NCBI GenBank assembly: GCA_902500785.1 | Contig: CABVRW010000010.1 | Location: 20,541 to 84,540 of the forward strand | DNA from: an uncultured Nitrospira sp. | GTDB lineage: Bacteria; Nitrospirota; Nitrospiria; Nitrospirales; Nitrospiraceae | Reading direction: 5' to 3' | Length of the DNA stretch: 64,000 bases | Part shown: positions 1 to 8,866 of the stretch, piece by piece | How the letters are laid out: every line of letters starts with the position of its first letter | Position numbering within the stretch: the first letter of the stretch is position 1 | Position numbers and translations under genes: made by a program | The notes under the pieces: model-generated | Databases searched by the model: none | What the model was told of the DNA's origin: nothing | What the model saw: only the letters and a program-made list of their open reading frames with translations

Positions 1-38
1 GGTCCGTGGCCCGGACTCCGAGCCGACTCGCGGGCCGG

Positions 39-614
39 TTAGGCGGAGGAAGGCGCGTTGCCCGGCTTCCACTTGATGCTGCAGCCGACGCTGGCTTTTT
101 GATTGGGATTCACCGGTTTCCCGCCCAGCACGGCATCGATCGCGGCGCGCAGGTCGCGACCGGTGACCGGCTTATTGCTGCCGGGACGCGAGTCGTCCAA
201 CTGGCCGCGATAGACGAGCCGCCGGTGCTGATCGAACAGATAAAAGTCCGGCGTGCAGGCGGCCCGATAGGCCTTGGCGACCTCTTGGGTGTCGTCGCAA
301 CAGAACGGAAAGGTGAATCCGAGTCGCTCGGCCATCTCCTTGAGTCGAGGCGGCGCGTCGTCCGGATAGGAGACCGGATCATTACTGCTGACGCCAAGTA
401 TGCCGAGCCCTGTATCCTTGTAGTCCTGTCCGATCTTAGCGATCTCCTGCTCCACATGCGCCACATACGGGCAATGGCGGCAAATGAACATCACCAACAA
501 GGCCGACAAGCCGGCGAATGAGTCGAGTTGATACACCCGACCGGTCACCACCTCGCGTAACGTAAACGACGGCGCACTCGTTCCAAGCGGCAGCATCACG
601 GACTCGACAGCCAT
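39..614 (-). CDS. Thioredoxin-fold (AhpC/TSA-like) protein
   Basis: Thioredoxin-family protein of about 191 residues, probably a thiol-disulfide oxidoreductase or peroxiredoxin-like enzyme. A CRHC motif (about residues 45-48) follows the hydrophobic strand LLVMFI, as in the CxxC of redoxins, and the later stretch CTPDFYLFD carries the cis-proline region typical of the fold. No signal peptide is visible, so a cytoplasmic location is inferred. The ATG at 614 is preferred because GAGAGGTG lies just upstream; a GTG at 620 is in frame. It is transcribed away from the TPR genes. The redox partner cannot be read from the sequence. Confidence 0.8.
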   Translation of the reverse strand: MAVESVMLPLGTSAPSFTLREVVTGRVYQLDSFAGLSALLVMFICRHCPYVAHVEQEIAKIGQDYKDTGLGILGVSSNDPVSYPDDAPPRLKEMAERLGFTFPFCCDDTQEVAKAYRAACTPDFYLFDQHRRLVYRGQLDDSRPGSNKPVTGRDLRAAIDAVLGGKPVNPNQKASVGCSIKWKPGNAPSSA

Positions 615-825
615 AGTCACCTCTCAGGTTCAGGTTTCAGACCGGTGAGGAACCGCCGCCTCACCGCCCATTCACTCTACAAGCCTCCGGCCGACGACTC
701 AAGGACGACACCTCATTGACCTGCTTTTCTCTCCCCGCGTATGCTGAGGCCAGACGCGTGACCATCCGGCGGACAAGAGTCCCCGATGGAGGATCCACCT
801 CTCACGCTTCACGAAAGAGCCAGCT

Positions 826-1248
826 ATGCAATTCGACGCCGCCTTGGCCGCTCAAGATACGCTGCAGGAATCGGAAACCGAACTCGGTGACGACTGGGAC
901 CTGGCCGTTGAACTCGAAGGGACCTTTTCATCCAACGCCGGAGCCACGGCCCGCGAGGCGTACGAACAATTGCTCGCGCTGGCCGACCGGCATCCTGAGG
1001 CACACACTTTCCAGGCGTTCTGCATCTACATCACCTGGCAGCAGGTGACCGAGGAGACGATCGCTCGTCATTTCCAGACCGGCCTGACACGCTCGGAAAC
1101 CTATCTGGCCTCGCCTGCCGGCAAAGATCCACGCCACCTCGCCTATGTCGCCGAATTGCTGGACTCGTTTCGCGCCGGTTTAGGGCTGGACGAAGAAGAC
1201 GACATCGTCGTGGAGTTTCGAAAAGACACGCCCAAAGGCGGTGACTGA
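826..1248 (+). CDS. Hypothetical protein
   Basis: Unrecognised acidic protein of 140 residues without signal peptide or membrane segment. It is mostly helical and rich in Glu, Asp and Ala, with a central part (EAYEQLLALADRHPEAHTF) that reads like a single helix-turn-helix repeat of TPR type. Two genes downstream on the same strand encode clear TPR proteins, so a helical scaffold protein is possible. The start ATG follows the purine-rich stretch GAAAGAG. No function is proposed. Confidence 0.6.
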   Translation: MQFDAALAAQDTLQESETELGDDWDLAVELEGTFSSNAGATAREAYEQLLALADRHPEAHTFQAFCIYITWQQVTEETIARHFQTGLTRSETYLASPAGKDPRHLAYVAELLDSFRAGLGLDEEDDIVVEFRKDTPKGGD

Positions 1249-1262
1249 CCGAACACCGTCTC

Positions 1263-1306
1263 TCGTGAATCGTCTCCCGCACCCCGTTGCCACCTACGAT
1301 TCACGA
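1263..1306. repeat. Inverted repeat with TCACG-type units
   Basis: An 11-base inverted repeat (TCGTGAATCGT at 1263-1273 and ACGATTCACGA at 1296-1306) lies between two genes, with a 22-base loop. It is not followed by a T-run, so a simple intrinsic terminator is not obvious. Related TCACG-containing units occur at 802-814 and 2139-2150. Confidence 0.45.
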
Positions 1307-1325
1307 ATCACGCTTGAGGCACCCC

Positions 1326-2093
1326 ATGGCTGAAAACGACAAACACCGCGCGCGCATCTTTCTCCATCGCGGCGATCTGCGGCAGGCTCGCGCCGCCTGG
1401 GAAGCGGCCGTCAAGGATGATCGGCTGACCGGGACCCCACGCGAGCTCTCGAACAGCCTCGGCAATCTCGGCAACACCTGTGCCCTGGCCGGCGAACTCG
1501 ACAAGGCTGACGCCTGTTATAAGGAAGTGCTCGCCATCCAGCGCAGCGAACAGGACCCGCACGCGATCGCACATACGCTCGTCAATCTCGGCAACCTTTA
1601 CGTCGGCGCCGATCGGCATGAAAAGGCCCGCCCCTACTATCTCGAGGCCCTCGATCTGCTCAAGCCGCTGAACGACCATCGCGCGCTCGGCATCCTCTAC
1701 CACAACTTGGCCATGGAGGAAGCCCGGCAACAGCAGTGGGATGAATCCATTCGGTTGTTCACGCAGGCATTGGACAGCCATCGCGTGGTCGGGAACGAAG
1801 AGGGCCTTGCCGGCACCTACAGCCAACTGGGGAAAACGTTCCTGAACAGCGGACGTACGGTCGAGGCCGAACGGTGTTTCAACAATGCCTCCGAGCATTT
1901 CATCAAGCTCGGCAATCCGACCGGAGAAGCGGCGGTCATCCGGGAACTGGCCGATCTCTATGAACAACGACAGGACACAGTCGCGGCTGTCCGCTGCGTG
2001 GAACGACTGCACCACCTCGCGCTCGGTACCGGTCGCGCGCCCTCTGAGGCCGATCGCGAGCGCCTCGCACGACTCCGCGCCGCCCGTAGCTGA
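1326..2093 (+). CDS. TPR repeat protein
   Basis: Tetratricopeptide-repeat protein of 255 residues, probably a protein-protein interaction scaffold. At least five helical pairs are visible, with typical TPR spacing of small residues: NSLGNLGNTCALAGELDKAD, HTLVNLGNLYVGADRHEKAR, GILYHNLAMEEARQQQWDES, GTYSQLGKTFLNSGRTVEAE and AAVIRELADLYEQRQD. There is no signal peptide. The in-frame ATG at 1287 lies within a repeat-rich intergenic stretch, so the start at 1326 is preferred. It is followed by a second small TPR-like gene. Binding partners are unknown. Confidence 0.8.
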   Translation: MAENDKHRARIFLHRGDLRQARAAWEAAVKDDRLTGTPRELSNSLGNLGNTCALAGELDKADACYKEVLAIQRSEQDPHAIAHTLVNLGNLYVGADRHEKARPYYLEALDLLKPLNDHRALGILYHNLAMEEARQQQWDESIRLFTQALDSHRVVGNEEGLAGTYSQLGKTFLNSGRTVEAERCFNNASEHFIKLGNPTGEAAVIRELADLYEQRQDTVAAVRCVERLHHLALGTGRAPSEADRERLARLRAARS

Positions 2094-2159
2094 ACGAACA
2101 AGGGTGATGATAGAATCGCGCGTCATCACACCAATCAATCACGCTTCACAAGGAGCCTC

Positions 2160-2477
2160 ATGGATATCAGCGCGTTTCGTCAAATGGTTGAGAAGAACCC
2201 CAAAGGATTCCTGGGCCGCTACGGCCTGGGAAATAAAATTCTGCAAGAAGGCGGCAGCGCCGAGGAAGCCGCCGAGCACCTCGCCGTCGCTACCCAGTTG
2301 GATCCCACCCATGTCGCCTCCCACCTCGCGCTGGGACGCGCCCTGGTGTCACTGGGCAAGAAAGACGAGGCCAAACCTGTCTTGCAAGCCGGCATTGATG
2401 CGGCTGTCTCCGGCCGTTCCAACGGCGGAGTGGATCTGGTTCCGGAACTGCAACAACTTTTGAGGACGCTCGGATAA
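2160..2477 (+). CDS. Small TPR-like protein
   Basis: Protein of 105 residues with one or two TPR-like helical pairs (PKGFLGRYGLGNKILQEGGS, then EAAEHLAVATQLDPTHVASH and LALGRALVSLGKKDEAKPVL). The start ATG follows CACAAGGAGCC, a clear ribosome binding site. It lies 66 bases after the larger TPR gene and 16 bases before the next small gene, so the three are probably co-transcribed. It may be an adaptor protein; nothing more specific can be said. Confidence 0.75.
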   Translation: MDISAFRQMVEKNPKGFLGRYGLGNKILQEGGSAEEAAEHLAVATQLDPTHVASHLALGRALVSLGKKDEAKPVLQAGIDAAVSGRSNGGVDLVPELQQLLRTLG

Positions 2478-2493
2478 GCAGCTTGGAGGATGT

Positions 2494-2694
2494 ATGAATC
2501 TTGACGCAGCCAAACAACGGATCGAATCGGCGATCACACAATACGGCCAGCATGCGGCCATGGCCATCGAACTGGTCATTAATGAAGTGCGCTCCGACAT
2601 GGGCTACGAGGCCGTGAACGAATTGATCGACGAGTTCGATCTCGAACTCATGTACAACATCGCCCCGATGGAATCCGACACCTCGAACAGCTGA
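2494..2694 (+). CDS. Small acidic hypothetical protein
   Basis: Unrecognised protein of 66 residues, acidic and predicted helical (AAKQRIESAITQYGQHAAMA, ELIDEFDLELMY). A good ribosome binding site (TTGGAGGATGT) precedes the ATG, and it begins only 16 bases after the TPR-like gene, which supports a shared transcript. No motif, signal peptide or membrane segment is visible. Confidence 0.6.
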   Translation: MNLDAAKQRIESAITQYGQHAAMAIELVINEVRSDMGYEAVNELIDEFDLELMYNIAPMESDTSNS

Positions 2695-2852
2695 GCAGGG
2701 ATGCCAATATTACGCAGCGCTCCTACGGGGTGCGCACAACGAACATCCCCCGAGACCGCCGACGAGGCAGACCCGCAGGCGCGCATTCGGACGTACGCTG
2801 AGGCAGGGTCCGAGTCGAGCAGGGCCTTGGGGGTCTGGTTCAGCAGCCGGCC

Positions 2853-3932
2853 ATGCCGCTGATCTGGTGTTCCATCTCCGGCCACGGCTACGGGCATGCG
2901 GCACAAGTCGTGCCGGTACTCAATGCCTTGGGACGCCTGGTCCCTACTCTCCGCGCCGTTCTGCGGACCACCGTCTCCGCCGACTTCTTCGAACCGCGCC
3001 TCACCATCCCGTGGCAACTCAATGTCGGGCAGCAGGATGTGGGCTGCATCCAGGACGGCCCGCTGGCGATCGATGTCCCCGGCACCTGGGCGGCTCACTC
3101 GACGCTGCATGCCGAGTGGGAACAGAAGGTCGAGGCGGAAGCGGCGCTCATCCGCGCCGCCGGGCCTGCCTGTGTCCTCTCCGATATCTCGCATCTGGGC
3201 ATTGCCGCCGGCGCCACCGCTGGTCTCCCGACCCTTGGCCTCTGCTCACTGTCGTGGGATCTGGTCTTGGAGCCATTCGTCGATCCCACCCAGCCTGAGC
3301 AGACCGTCATCCTTCGTCAGATCCGCGAGGCTTATGCGCGAGCCGATTGCTTCCTGCGCGTGGCGCCGGCCCTCGCCATCACCGCGTTTCACCGGGTCCG
3401 GGAGATCGGCCCCATCGCGGAACCGGCCGCCCCTCAGCCACTGCAGCTCCGAAAGGCCGTCGGCGCAGAAGAGTCGGAGCAGGTCGTACTGATCGGGTTC
3501 GGCGGTATTGCCCTCCGACAGTTGCCTTTCAATCAGATGGAGGCGATGGGCGGCTATCGCTTCATCGTAGACGGAACCGTGCCGAGCTGGCTCACTCGCG
3601 TCAGGTCGCTTGCGTCCCTTGGCCTGACGTTTAAAACAGTGATGGCGTCCGTGGACGTCATCCTCACCAAACCAGGATACGGCACTATCGTCGAAGCTGT
3701 GGCTCTGGACACCCCGGTCGTCTATGTACGCCGTTACAATTTCGCGGATGAGCCGCCGCTCGTCGAGTACCTCCACCGATATGGCCGGGGTCTCGAGCTC
3801 TCCCTCGCCGATTTTCAGCAGGGGCGATGGGAGCCGACCCTACGACACGTCTTGGCCCAACCCCCCGCCTCGGGGAGTCCACCGCTGTCCGGCGCGCGGG
3901 ATGCCGCACAGATCCTCAAAGACTACGTATGA
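2853..3932 (+). CDS. GT-B-like glycosyltransferase family protein
   Basis: Protein of 359 residues with a GT-B glycosyltransferase-like layout. The N-terminal motif SGHGYGHAAQ resembles the nucleotide-sugar transferase and arabinokinase N-domain signature. The C-terminal half has the MurG-like pattern: a strand followed by a glycine loop (VVLIGFGGIAL), then ASVDVILTKPGYGTIVEAVALDTPVVYV, where KPGYGT and the following Glu would line a UDP-sugar pocket. Both substrates are unknown. There is no signal peptide. It stands alone between the small-protein genes and the sigma-factor operon. Confidence 0.65.
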   Translation: MPLIWCSISGHGYGHAAQVVPVLNALGRLVPTLRAVLRTTVSADFFEPRLTIPWQLNVGQQDVGCIQDGPLAIDVPGTWAAHSTLHAEWEQKVEAEAALIRAAGPACVLSDISHLGIAAGATAGLPTLGLCSLSWDLVLEPFVDPTQPEQTVILRQIREAYARADCFLRVAPALAITAFHRVREIGPIAEPAAPQPLQLRKAVGAEESEQVVLIGFGGIALRQLPFNQMEAMGGYRFIVDGTVPSWLTRVRSLASLGLTFKTVMASVDVILTKPGYGTIVEAVALDTPVVYVRRYNFADEPPLVEYLHRYGRGLELSLADFQQGRWEPTLRHVLAQPPASGSPPLSGARDAAQILKDYV

Positions 3933-4116
3933 GACCCTGCGCACGACCATTCGCCTAGCCGCCCTGGATCGCCGCTGACCGTCTCCGCGACCACCTGAAT
4001 CCTGCGTCCGATCCCGCCGACGTATTCTCACATCCGATTAGTCGTTTCTCTCGTACAGTGTTATAGTGTGCCCTATTCTGACTCAGAGGATTGCCGCCCG
4101 CGCCTAGGCCGACTGC

Positions 4117-4722
4117 ATGGAAGCTGCCTCCCGACAAGCCGCATCGACGATCGAACCCAAGCTCCTGGCCCGCGTCGCCAAGGGTGACCAACAGGCATTC
4201 GGCCAACTGTACGATCAATCGAGCTCGCTCCTCTTCACTCTCGCATACCGCATTTTGAGCGATCGCGATGAGGCGGCGGAATTACTCCAGGAGGTGTACC
4301 TGGAGGTGTGGCGCAAAATCGCGAAATACGATGTCGGCCGTGGAAGCCCGATCGCCTGGCTGGTGACCCTCACGCGCAGTCGCGCCATCGACCGGCTTCG
4401 TGCACGGGCGTCACGCGGTCACCATCTCGTGGCCGACTCGTTCGACCATCCCCTGGTGTCCCACACGCCCGATGTCAGCCAGAATCCGTACGAAGCCCGT
4501 GAAGACACGGAACTGCGGCAGATGATGGCCAAGGCCATTCTCGAACTGCCGCTCCCGCAACAACAGGCGATCGAGATGGCGTTTTACCAGGGCCTGACCC
4601 ATACCGAGATCGCCGCCAAACTGAATCAGCCGTTGGGAACGGTGAAAACACGCATCAAACTGGCCATGAGCAAACTCCGCGCATCCTTGCAGCACACATT
4701 GCCGCCGGGTGAGACACTATGA
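4117..4722 (+). CDS. ECF RNA polymerase sigma factor
   Basis: Extracytoplasmic-function sigma factor of 201 residues that would direct RNA polymerase to stress-regulated promoters. Region 2 is seen in AFGQLYDQSSSLLFTLAYRI, then ELLQEVYLEVWRKI and the promoter-melting part PIAWLVTLTRSRAIDRLRAR. Region 4 is the helix-turn-helix YQGLTHTEIAAKLNQPLGTV followed by KTRIKLAM. Its stop overlaps the start of the next gene by four bases (ATGA), and that gene encodes a membrane anti-sigma factor of RskA type, so this is most likely a SigK-like pair. The target regulon cannot be read from this window. Confidence 0.93.
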   Translation: MEAASRQAASTIEPKLLARVAKGDQQAFGQLYDQSSSLLFTLAYRILSDRDEAAELLQEVYLEVWRKIAKYDVGRGSPIAWLVTLTRSRAIDRLRARASRGHHLVADSFDHPLVSHTPDVSQNPYEAREDTELRQMMAKAILELPLPQQQAIEMAFYQGLTHTEIAAKLNQPLGTVKTRIKLAMSKLRASLQHTLPPGETL

Positions 4723-5735
4723 CGCACGAGGAACTCGAAGAAGCGGTTCCCCTCTATGCCATCGGCGCCCTTGAACGCTCGGAGCGGCAAGCCATCGAAG
4801 CGCATCTGTTGTCGGGATGCGCGGCCTGTCATGCGGCCCTGAAGGACTATCAAACCGTGGCGTCCCTGCTGCCCTTCGGACTCACACCGGCCACCCCTCC
4901 CAATACGTTGAAAGCCAAGATCATGATGGCGCCGCCGCCGATCCCCGGCGCAACCGAACCGGAGCAGGCCGCCTCTAAATCGAGCTTGGAACCGGGCGAA
5001 TGGATGAACCACCTGTTCCCGCCGATCGCGCCAGCTCGTTCCTTGCCGCTCCGCCTGGCGATGGGATTTGCCGCCGTCCTGATCATCGCGGGAGGAGGGT
5101 ATCTGGCCTGGCTGTCCTATACGCAGACCACTGAACGCTCGGGCGAGATCCAACAACTGCATGCCGCCGTGCAACAAGAGACCGCCCGTGTGGCAGCCTT
5201 GCAATCGGAGCTGCAACAGAAAGACCAGACCATCGGCACCCTCAAGTCGGAAATGGACCAACGGGTCACGGAAGTGACTGAGCTACGCGATCAATTGCTG
5301 CAGCGGGAAGCGGAGTTGGACGATGCGCACACGTTACTGACCCAACGCGACACTTCCCAGCAGCGGCTGGCCCGCCAGAACGAGGAGTTCGCCGGACTGT
5401 TCAAAAACCCGTCCTCAAAAGTCGTCTCGCTGGCCGGCTCCGACATGGCCAAGTCGGCAGGCGCCTTCATTCTGTACGACCCGGCGACCAAGAAGGCCTG
5501 GCTCTATGCCTATAACCTGCCCGCCTTGCCTAGCGGCAAGGTGTATCAGCTCTGGGCGATCGACGACAAACCGATGAGCGCGGGAATCTTCGGGCTCGAT
5601 ACGGGCCAGAAGGCCCGCATGCTGATCAAGAATCTGGCCGAGTTTTCACGGATGAAAAAATTCGCCGTCACGGTGGAGCCGGACGGTGGACGCCCGGAAC
5701 CAACGGGAGCGATCTATTTGATTGGGCAGATCTAA
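4719..5735 (+). CDS. RskA-type membrane anti-sigma factor
   Basis: Anti-sigma factor of 338 residues that should hold the upstream ECF sigma factor at the membrane. The N-terminal anti-sigma domain has the zinc-binding H29-x4-C34-x2-C37 arrangement. One membrane helix spans about residues 112-134 (LRLAMGFAAVLIIAGGGYLA). A long predicted coiled coil follows at about 140-225, and then an RskA C-terminal domain (about 235-338; GKVYQLWAI, FAVTVEPDGG). The coiled coil between helix and sensor domain is longer than in typical RskA proteins. Release by regulated proteolysis is known for the family and is inferred here. Confidence 0.9.
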   Translation: MTHEELEEAVPLYAIGALERSERQAIEAHLLSGCAACHAALKDYQTVASLLPFGLTPATPPNTLKAKIMMAPPPIPGATEPEQAASKSSLEPGEWMNHLFPPIAPARSLPLRLAMGFAAVLIIAGGGYLAWLSYTQTTERSGEIQQLHAAVQQETARVAALQSELQQKDQTIGTLKSEMDQRVTEVTELRDQLLQREAELDDAHTLLTQRDTSQQRLARQNEEFAGLFKNPSSKVVSLAGSDMAKSAGAFILYDPATKKAWLYAYNLPALPSGKVYQLWAIDDKPMSAGIFGLDTGQKARMLIKNLAEFSRMKKFAVTVEPDGGRPEPTGAIYLIGQI

Positions 5736-5862
5736 TCGGCCGCGTGATCCGGCCTCCCAGCCCCTCTCCTGCTGCCATTCCACATGCGTATCGTGCTAGC
5801 ATGCACGCATAGCGCCCACTGTCACAGACCCCTCATCCTGACCGAAATCGGCCGACGCCACC

Positions 5863-6351
5863 ATGCCTGCCTCCGACGATCTCGACGCTCACTTCATGCA
5901 ACAGGCCTTGACGCTCGCGCGCTCGGCGCCGCTGATCGGCGAAGTACCGATCGCCGCGCTACTGGTGCGTGACGGCATCGTGGTGGCCGAAGCGCACAAT
6001 CTCCGGGAGACCCGGCAAGACCCCACGGCTCATGCGGAAATGCTCGTGATTCAGGACGCGGCGCGGCAGACGGGCAGCTGGCGCCTGACCGGCACCACGC
6101 TCTACGTCACGCTGGAACCCTGCGCCATGTGCATCGGGGCGATCGTGCTGGCTCGCATTCCCCGGCTCGTATTCGGCGCCAGCGATCCAAAGGCCGGCGC
6201 CTGCGGGTCTATCATGAATATTCCTCCCGAGCCGCGGTTGAACCATCGCGTGGAGGTCGTCGGGGAGGTGTGTGCGGAAGAAAGTCAGCATCTGTTGCAG
6301 GCGTTCTTTCGGGAGCTGAGAAAAGAAGCCACCCGGCGAGAGACGACTTAA
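5863..6351 (+). CDS. tadA: tRNA-specific adenosine deaminase
   Basis: TadA converts adenosine-34 of tRNA-Arg(ACG) to inosine. At 162 residues it has the family's usual size. The zinc and catalytic residues are all present: H57-A-E59 (HAEM) and P-C87-A-M-C90, with the cytidine-deaminase fold around them. It ends at 6351, overlapping by four bases the end of the convergent phosphopantetheinyl transferase gene. No clear ribosome binding site precedes the ATG. Confidence 0.95.
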   Translation: MPASDDLDAHFMQQALTLARSAPLIGEVPIAALLVRDGIVVAEAHNLRETRQDPTAHAEMLVIQDAARQTGSWRLTGTTLYVTLEPCAMCIGAIVLARIPRLVFGASDPKAGACGSIMNIPPEPRLNHRVEVVGEVCAEESQHLLQAFFRELRKEATRRETT

Positions 6352-7076
6352 CGAAGCGAGGATTCACTCACATGGAACATCTGCACCCGCCACGCTTCGC
6401 CTTCCACCGCGAGCGCCCCCGCGACGTGAGCGTCGAGCGAGAGGGATTGAACGTGCCAGTTCGTGTCGAGAGCTCCGGTGTCGGTCACACGCACCTGCGC
6501 AAGCGGCGACTGTTCATCGAACAGGATTTCGAATCGATCCAGCCCAAGCGATAACCCGATTCCCCGTCCTTTCACATAGGCTTCCTTCGCCGTCCAATAC
6601 CGATAGAACAGCCGCTGCCGCGCATCATCCGAAGCCTGCGCCACGTGCCGTGATTCGCCTGCGGCAAAAAATCGTTCCGCGAGCTTGATCGCCTCCACCT
6701 CCGGTCTGCACGCCTCCACATCCACGCCGACCGCCCGACCGCATGCCACCGCCACCAGGGCATACTCCCCTGAATGGGACAGGCTGAACTGGATCTCCTG
6801 CGCGGCATCGGACGAACCGTTCAATGTGGGCTTGCCATAGGTGCCGGTCGCGAACTCGATCTCTGCGGCCTCCTGGTCGATGTACCGGGAGAGAATGGCT
6901 CGCAGCACACCATGCGACAGGATGAAGCGGTGCCGGTCCCGTTCAAACGCAAACCGGGCCGCGCGGGTCTGTTCATCACTCGAAAGGAGCGCGGCAAGGG
7001 CCGTGCGGTCCTTGCCGCATCGGGTAAGATCGCAGAACCAGACATGCACATCTTGCCGGCTGAGAGGAGGCGACAT
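6348..7076 (-). CDS. Sfp-type 4'-phosphopantetheinyl transferase
   Basis: Transfers 4'-phosphopantetheine from CoA to the serine of carrier domains, converting apo to holo synthetase. Family motifs are clear: SHSGEYALVAVACGRAVGVDVEACR (Mg-binding Asp and Glu) and later RYWTAKEAYVKGRGIGLSL. It is the last gene of the leftward NRPS-exporter-PPTase set, so its likely targets are the three carrier domains of the adjacent synthetase. The start is uncertain: ATG at 7076 matches the usual Sfp N-terminus (PPLSRQDVHVWFCDL), but in-frame starts at 7112 and 7136 would bring the gene within 6 bases of the exporter stop. None has a strong ribosome binding site. Confidence 0.9.
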   Translation of the reverse strand: MSPPLSRQDVHVWFCDLTRCGKDRTALAALLSSDEQTRAARFAFERDRHRFILSHGVLRAILSRYIDQEAAEIEFATGTYGKPTLNGSSDAAQEIQFSLSHSGEYALVAVACGRAVGVDVEACRPEVEAIKLAERFFAAGESRHVAQASDDARQRLFYRYWTAKEAYVKGRGIGLSLGLDRFEILFDEQSPLAQVRVTDTGALDTNWHVQSLSLDAHVAGALAVEGEAWRVQMFHVSESSLR

Positions 7077-7142
7077 CGAAATCTCTGGAGGGAAGATCAG
7101 CGACCCGGACATAGTTCGACAGGCATCCCCACACAACCCACG

Positions 7143-8840
7143 CTACAGCGAGGACCGGACGACCGGCTTCAAGATCGGCGTCGGACGACGCGTCATCCCG
7201 GAGGCCGTCTCGCTCAAGGTCTCCACAATCTTGCCTTCATCCAGTTTTAACACGCGGTCGCCCACATGGAAATACCGATCATCATGAGTCACCACGATGA
7301 CGCCCTTCCCTCGCGCCCGCAGCTCCGGCAACAGCTCACCGTAAAAGACCTCTTTGTACTGCGGGTCCTGATCGGCCGCCCATTCGTCGAACACATAAAA
7401 CGGTCGATCCTCCAACATCGCGGTGACGAGGGCGAGGCGTTTCCGCTGGCCTTGCGACAAGTTGATCGTGGAATATTCGCCGTCCTGGATGGTGACCTTG
7501 TGCTGAATCCGGAGCGTCTTCAACCAGCCATCCGCTTGACTCGCGATCAAGGCCGGATCAAGCCCCAACAGTTTCTTGAACAGATAAAAATCGGAAAAGA
7601 CCGCCGCAAAATGCTGCCGATACCAGTCCTGCGTCGTGGACGCGATCGTTTCGCCGTTGAGCGTGACCCCTCCCTGTTGCGGGAGATACAGTCCCGTGAG
7701 CACCTTCACAAAGGTCGACTTCCCGCTGCCGTTGCCCCCGATGATAAAGACCAGCTCGCCGGTCCTGATCGTCACATCCAACGGCCCGAGGCTGAACGAT
7801 CGTTCATCTTCGCCTGTCGGCTCGTAGGAAAAAAAAGCCTTCGAAAACTCCACCACGTGAGGACCTGGCGCCACCGGACGCTCGGCTCCACCTTCCCGAC
7901 TCCCTTCATCCAACGCCAGCCCCAACGATTCGATTTTCTCCAACGCCACCTGTCCGCGGCTCAAGGTGGGCACCATTCCGAGCAACCCCCACATCGGACC
8001 GATCATATAGAGCATGGCGAACGCATACCCGGTCAGGGCCTCGCCGGACAACGACACCAGTCTGGGAAATAGGAGGAGAATCACCCCGATCAATCCGTAA
8101 AAGAGCACCTGCGTCCAGGAATCGGTCGTGAGGTATTGCTTCGTCGTCACCAGATTGTAATAGCGAAGGGACTCCGCAGCCTGCCGGATATCCGAATCGA
8201 CGAACGCTTCTCGACGCCCGCGATGCAACATCAACTCCTTCATCCCCTCCGTCAGACTGCGGAAATGCTCGAAGAGGGTCCCTTTCGCCTCGCGCACCGC
8301 GAGCGACGACCGGAGCACCCGATGATAGAGCTGACGATATCCCAACAACCCCAACACAGACAGGATGACGACCCCAAGAAAGGCCTGCCAGGAAAGCCAA
8401 GCAAGATAGAGCGAGCAGCCGGCAAGAATAGCGACATTAATGGCTAAGCCCGGCAATCCGTTGACCGCCCAGGCCATGGCATTCGTGTCGTCCGTCAGCG
8501 TCGCCAGAATGTCGGGCGCTCCGCGCCGCTCCAACGTGCGGTAGGGCGCTCGCACGACTTTCCAGCAGAGTTCCATCCCCAGATTCAAGATCGTTTTCTG
8601 GGCGAAGGTGACGAGCAACAACTGAGAGAGATAGTTCGACAAGACCTTCAGCACCGCCAGCCCGATAAACGCCACGGCAAACAGTTCCGAGGTCGCGCCG
8701 GCTCCATTGATGAGCTTGTTGATGACAGCCAGCAGGCCCACACTGGAGAGACCGGCCACCAATCCGGTCACGACCATCAGCACCATCATGGTTCTGGCGT
8801 CGCGTAACAGGAACAGGAGGAACCGATACATTTTCATCAT
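7143..8840 (-). CDS. Cyclic-peptide-type ABC exporter (SyrD/PvdE-like)
   Basis: Half-size ABC exporter of about 565 residues. The N-terminal membrane domain has about six helices (residues 15-290). The ATPase domain carries Walker A GGNGSGKST (368-376), signature LSQGQ (461-465) and Walker B FYVFDE followed by WAADQDP. The DEWAADQDP form is characteristic of exporters of nonribosomal peptides such as SyrD and PvdE. It begins 26 bases after the synthetase stop, so co-transcription is very likely and the cargo is inferred to be the synthetase product. The ATG at 8840 is chosen because a longer reading would run into the synthetase. Confidence 0.92.
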   Translation of the reverse strand: MMKMYRFLLFLLRDARTMMVLMVVTGLVAGLSSVGLLAVINKLINGAGATSELFAVAFIGLAVLKVLSNYLSQLLLVTFAQKTILNLGMELCWKVVRAPYRTLERRGAPDILATLTDDTNAMAWAVNGLPGLAINVAILAGCSLYLAWLSWQAFLGVVILSVLGLLGYRQLYHRVLRSSLAVREAKGTLFEHFRSLTEGMKELMLHRGRREAFVDSDIRQAAESLRYYNLVTTKQYLTTDSWTQVLFYGLIGVILLLFPRLVSLSGEALTGYAFAMLYMIGPMWGLLGMVPTLSRGQVALEKIESLGLALDEGSREGGAERPVAPGPHVVEFSKAFFSYEPTGEDERSFSLGPLDVTIRTGELVFIIGGNGSGKSTFVKVLTGLYLPQQGGVTLNGETIASTTQDWYRQHFAAVFSDFYLFKKLLGLDPALIASQADGWLKTLRIQHKVTIQDGEYSTINLSQGQRKRLALVTAMLEDRPFYVFDEWAADQDPQYKEVFYGELLPELRARGKGVIVVTHDDRYFHVGDRVLKLDEGKIVETLSETASGMTRRPTPILKPVVRSSL

Positions 8841-8866
8841 GGTGAGGTGACTGTTCTCCCACCGCC

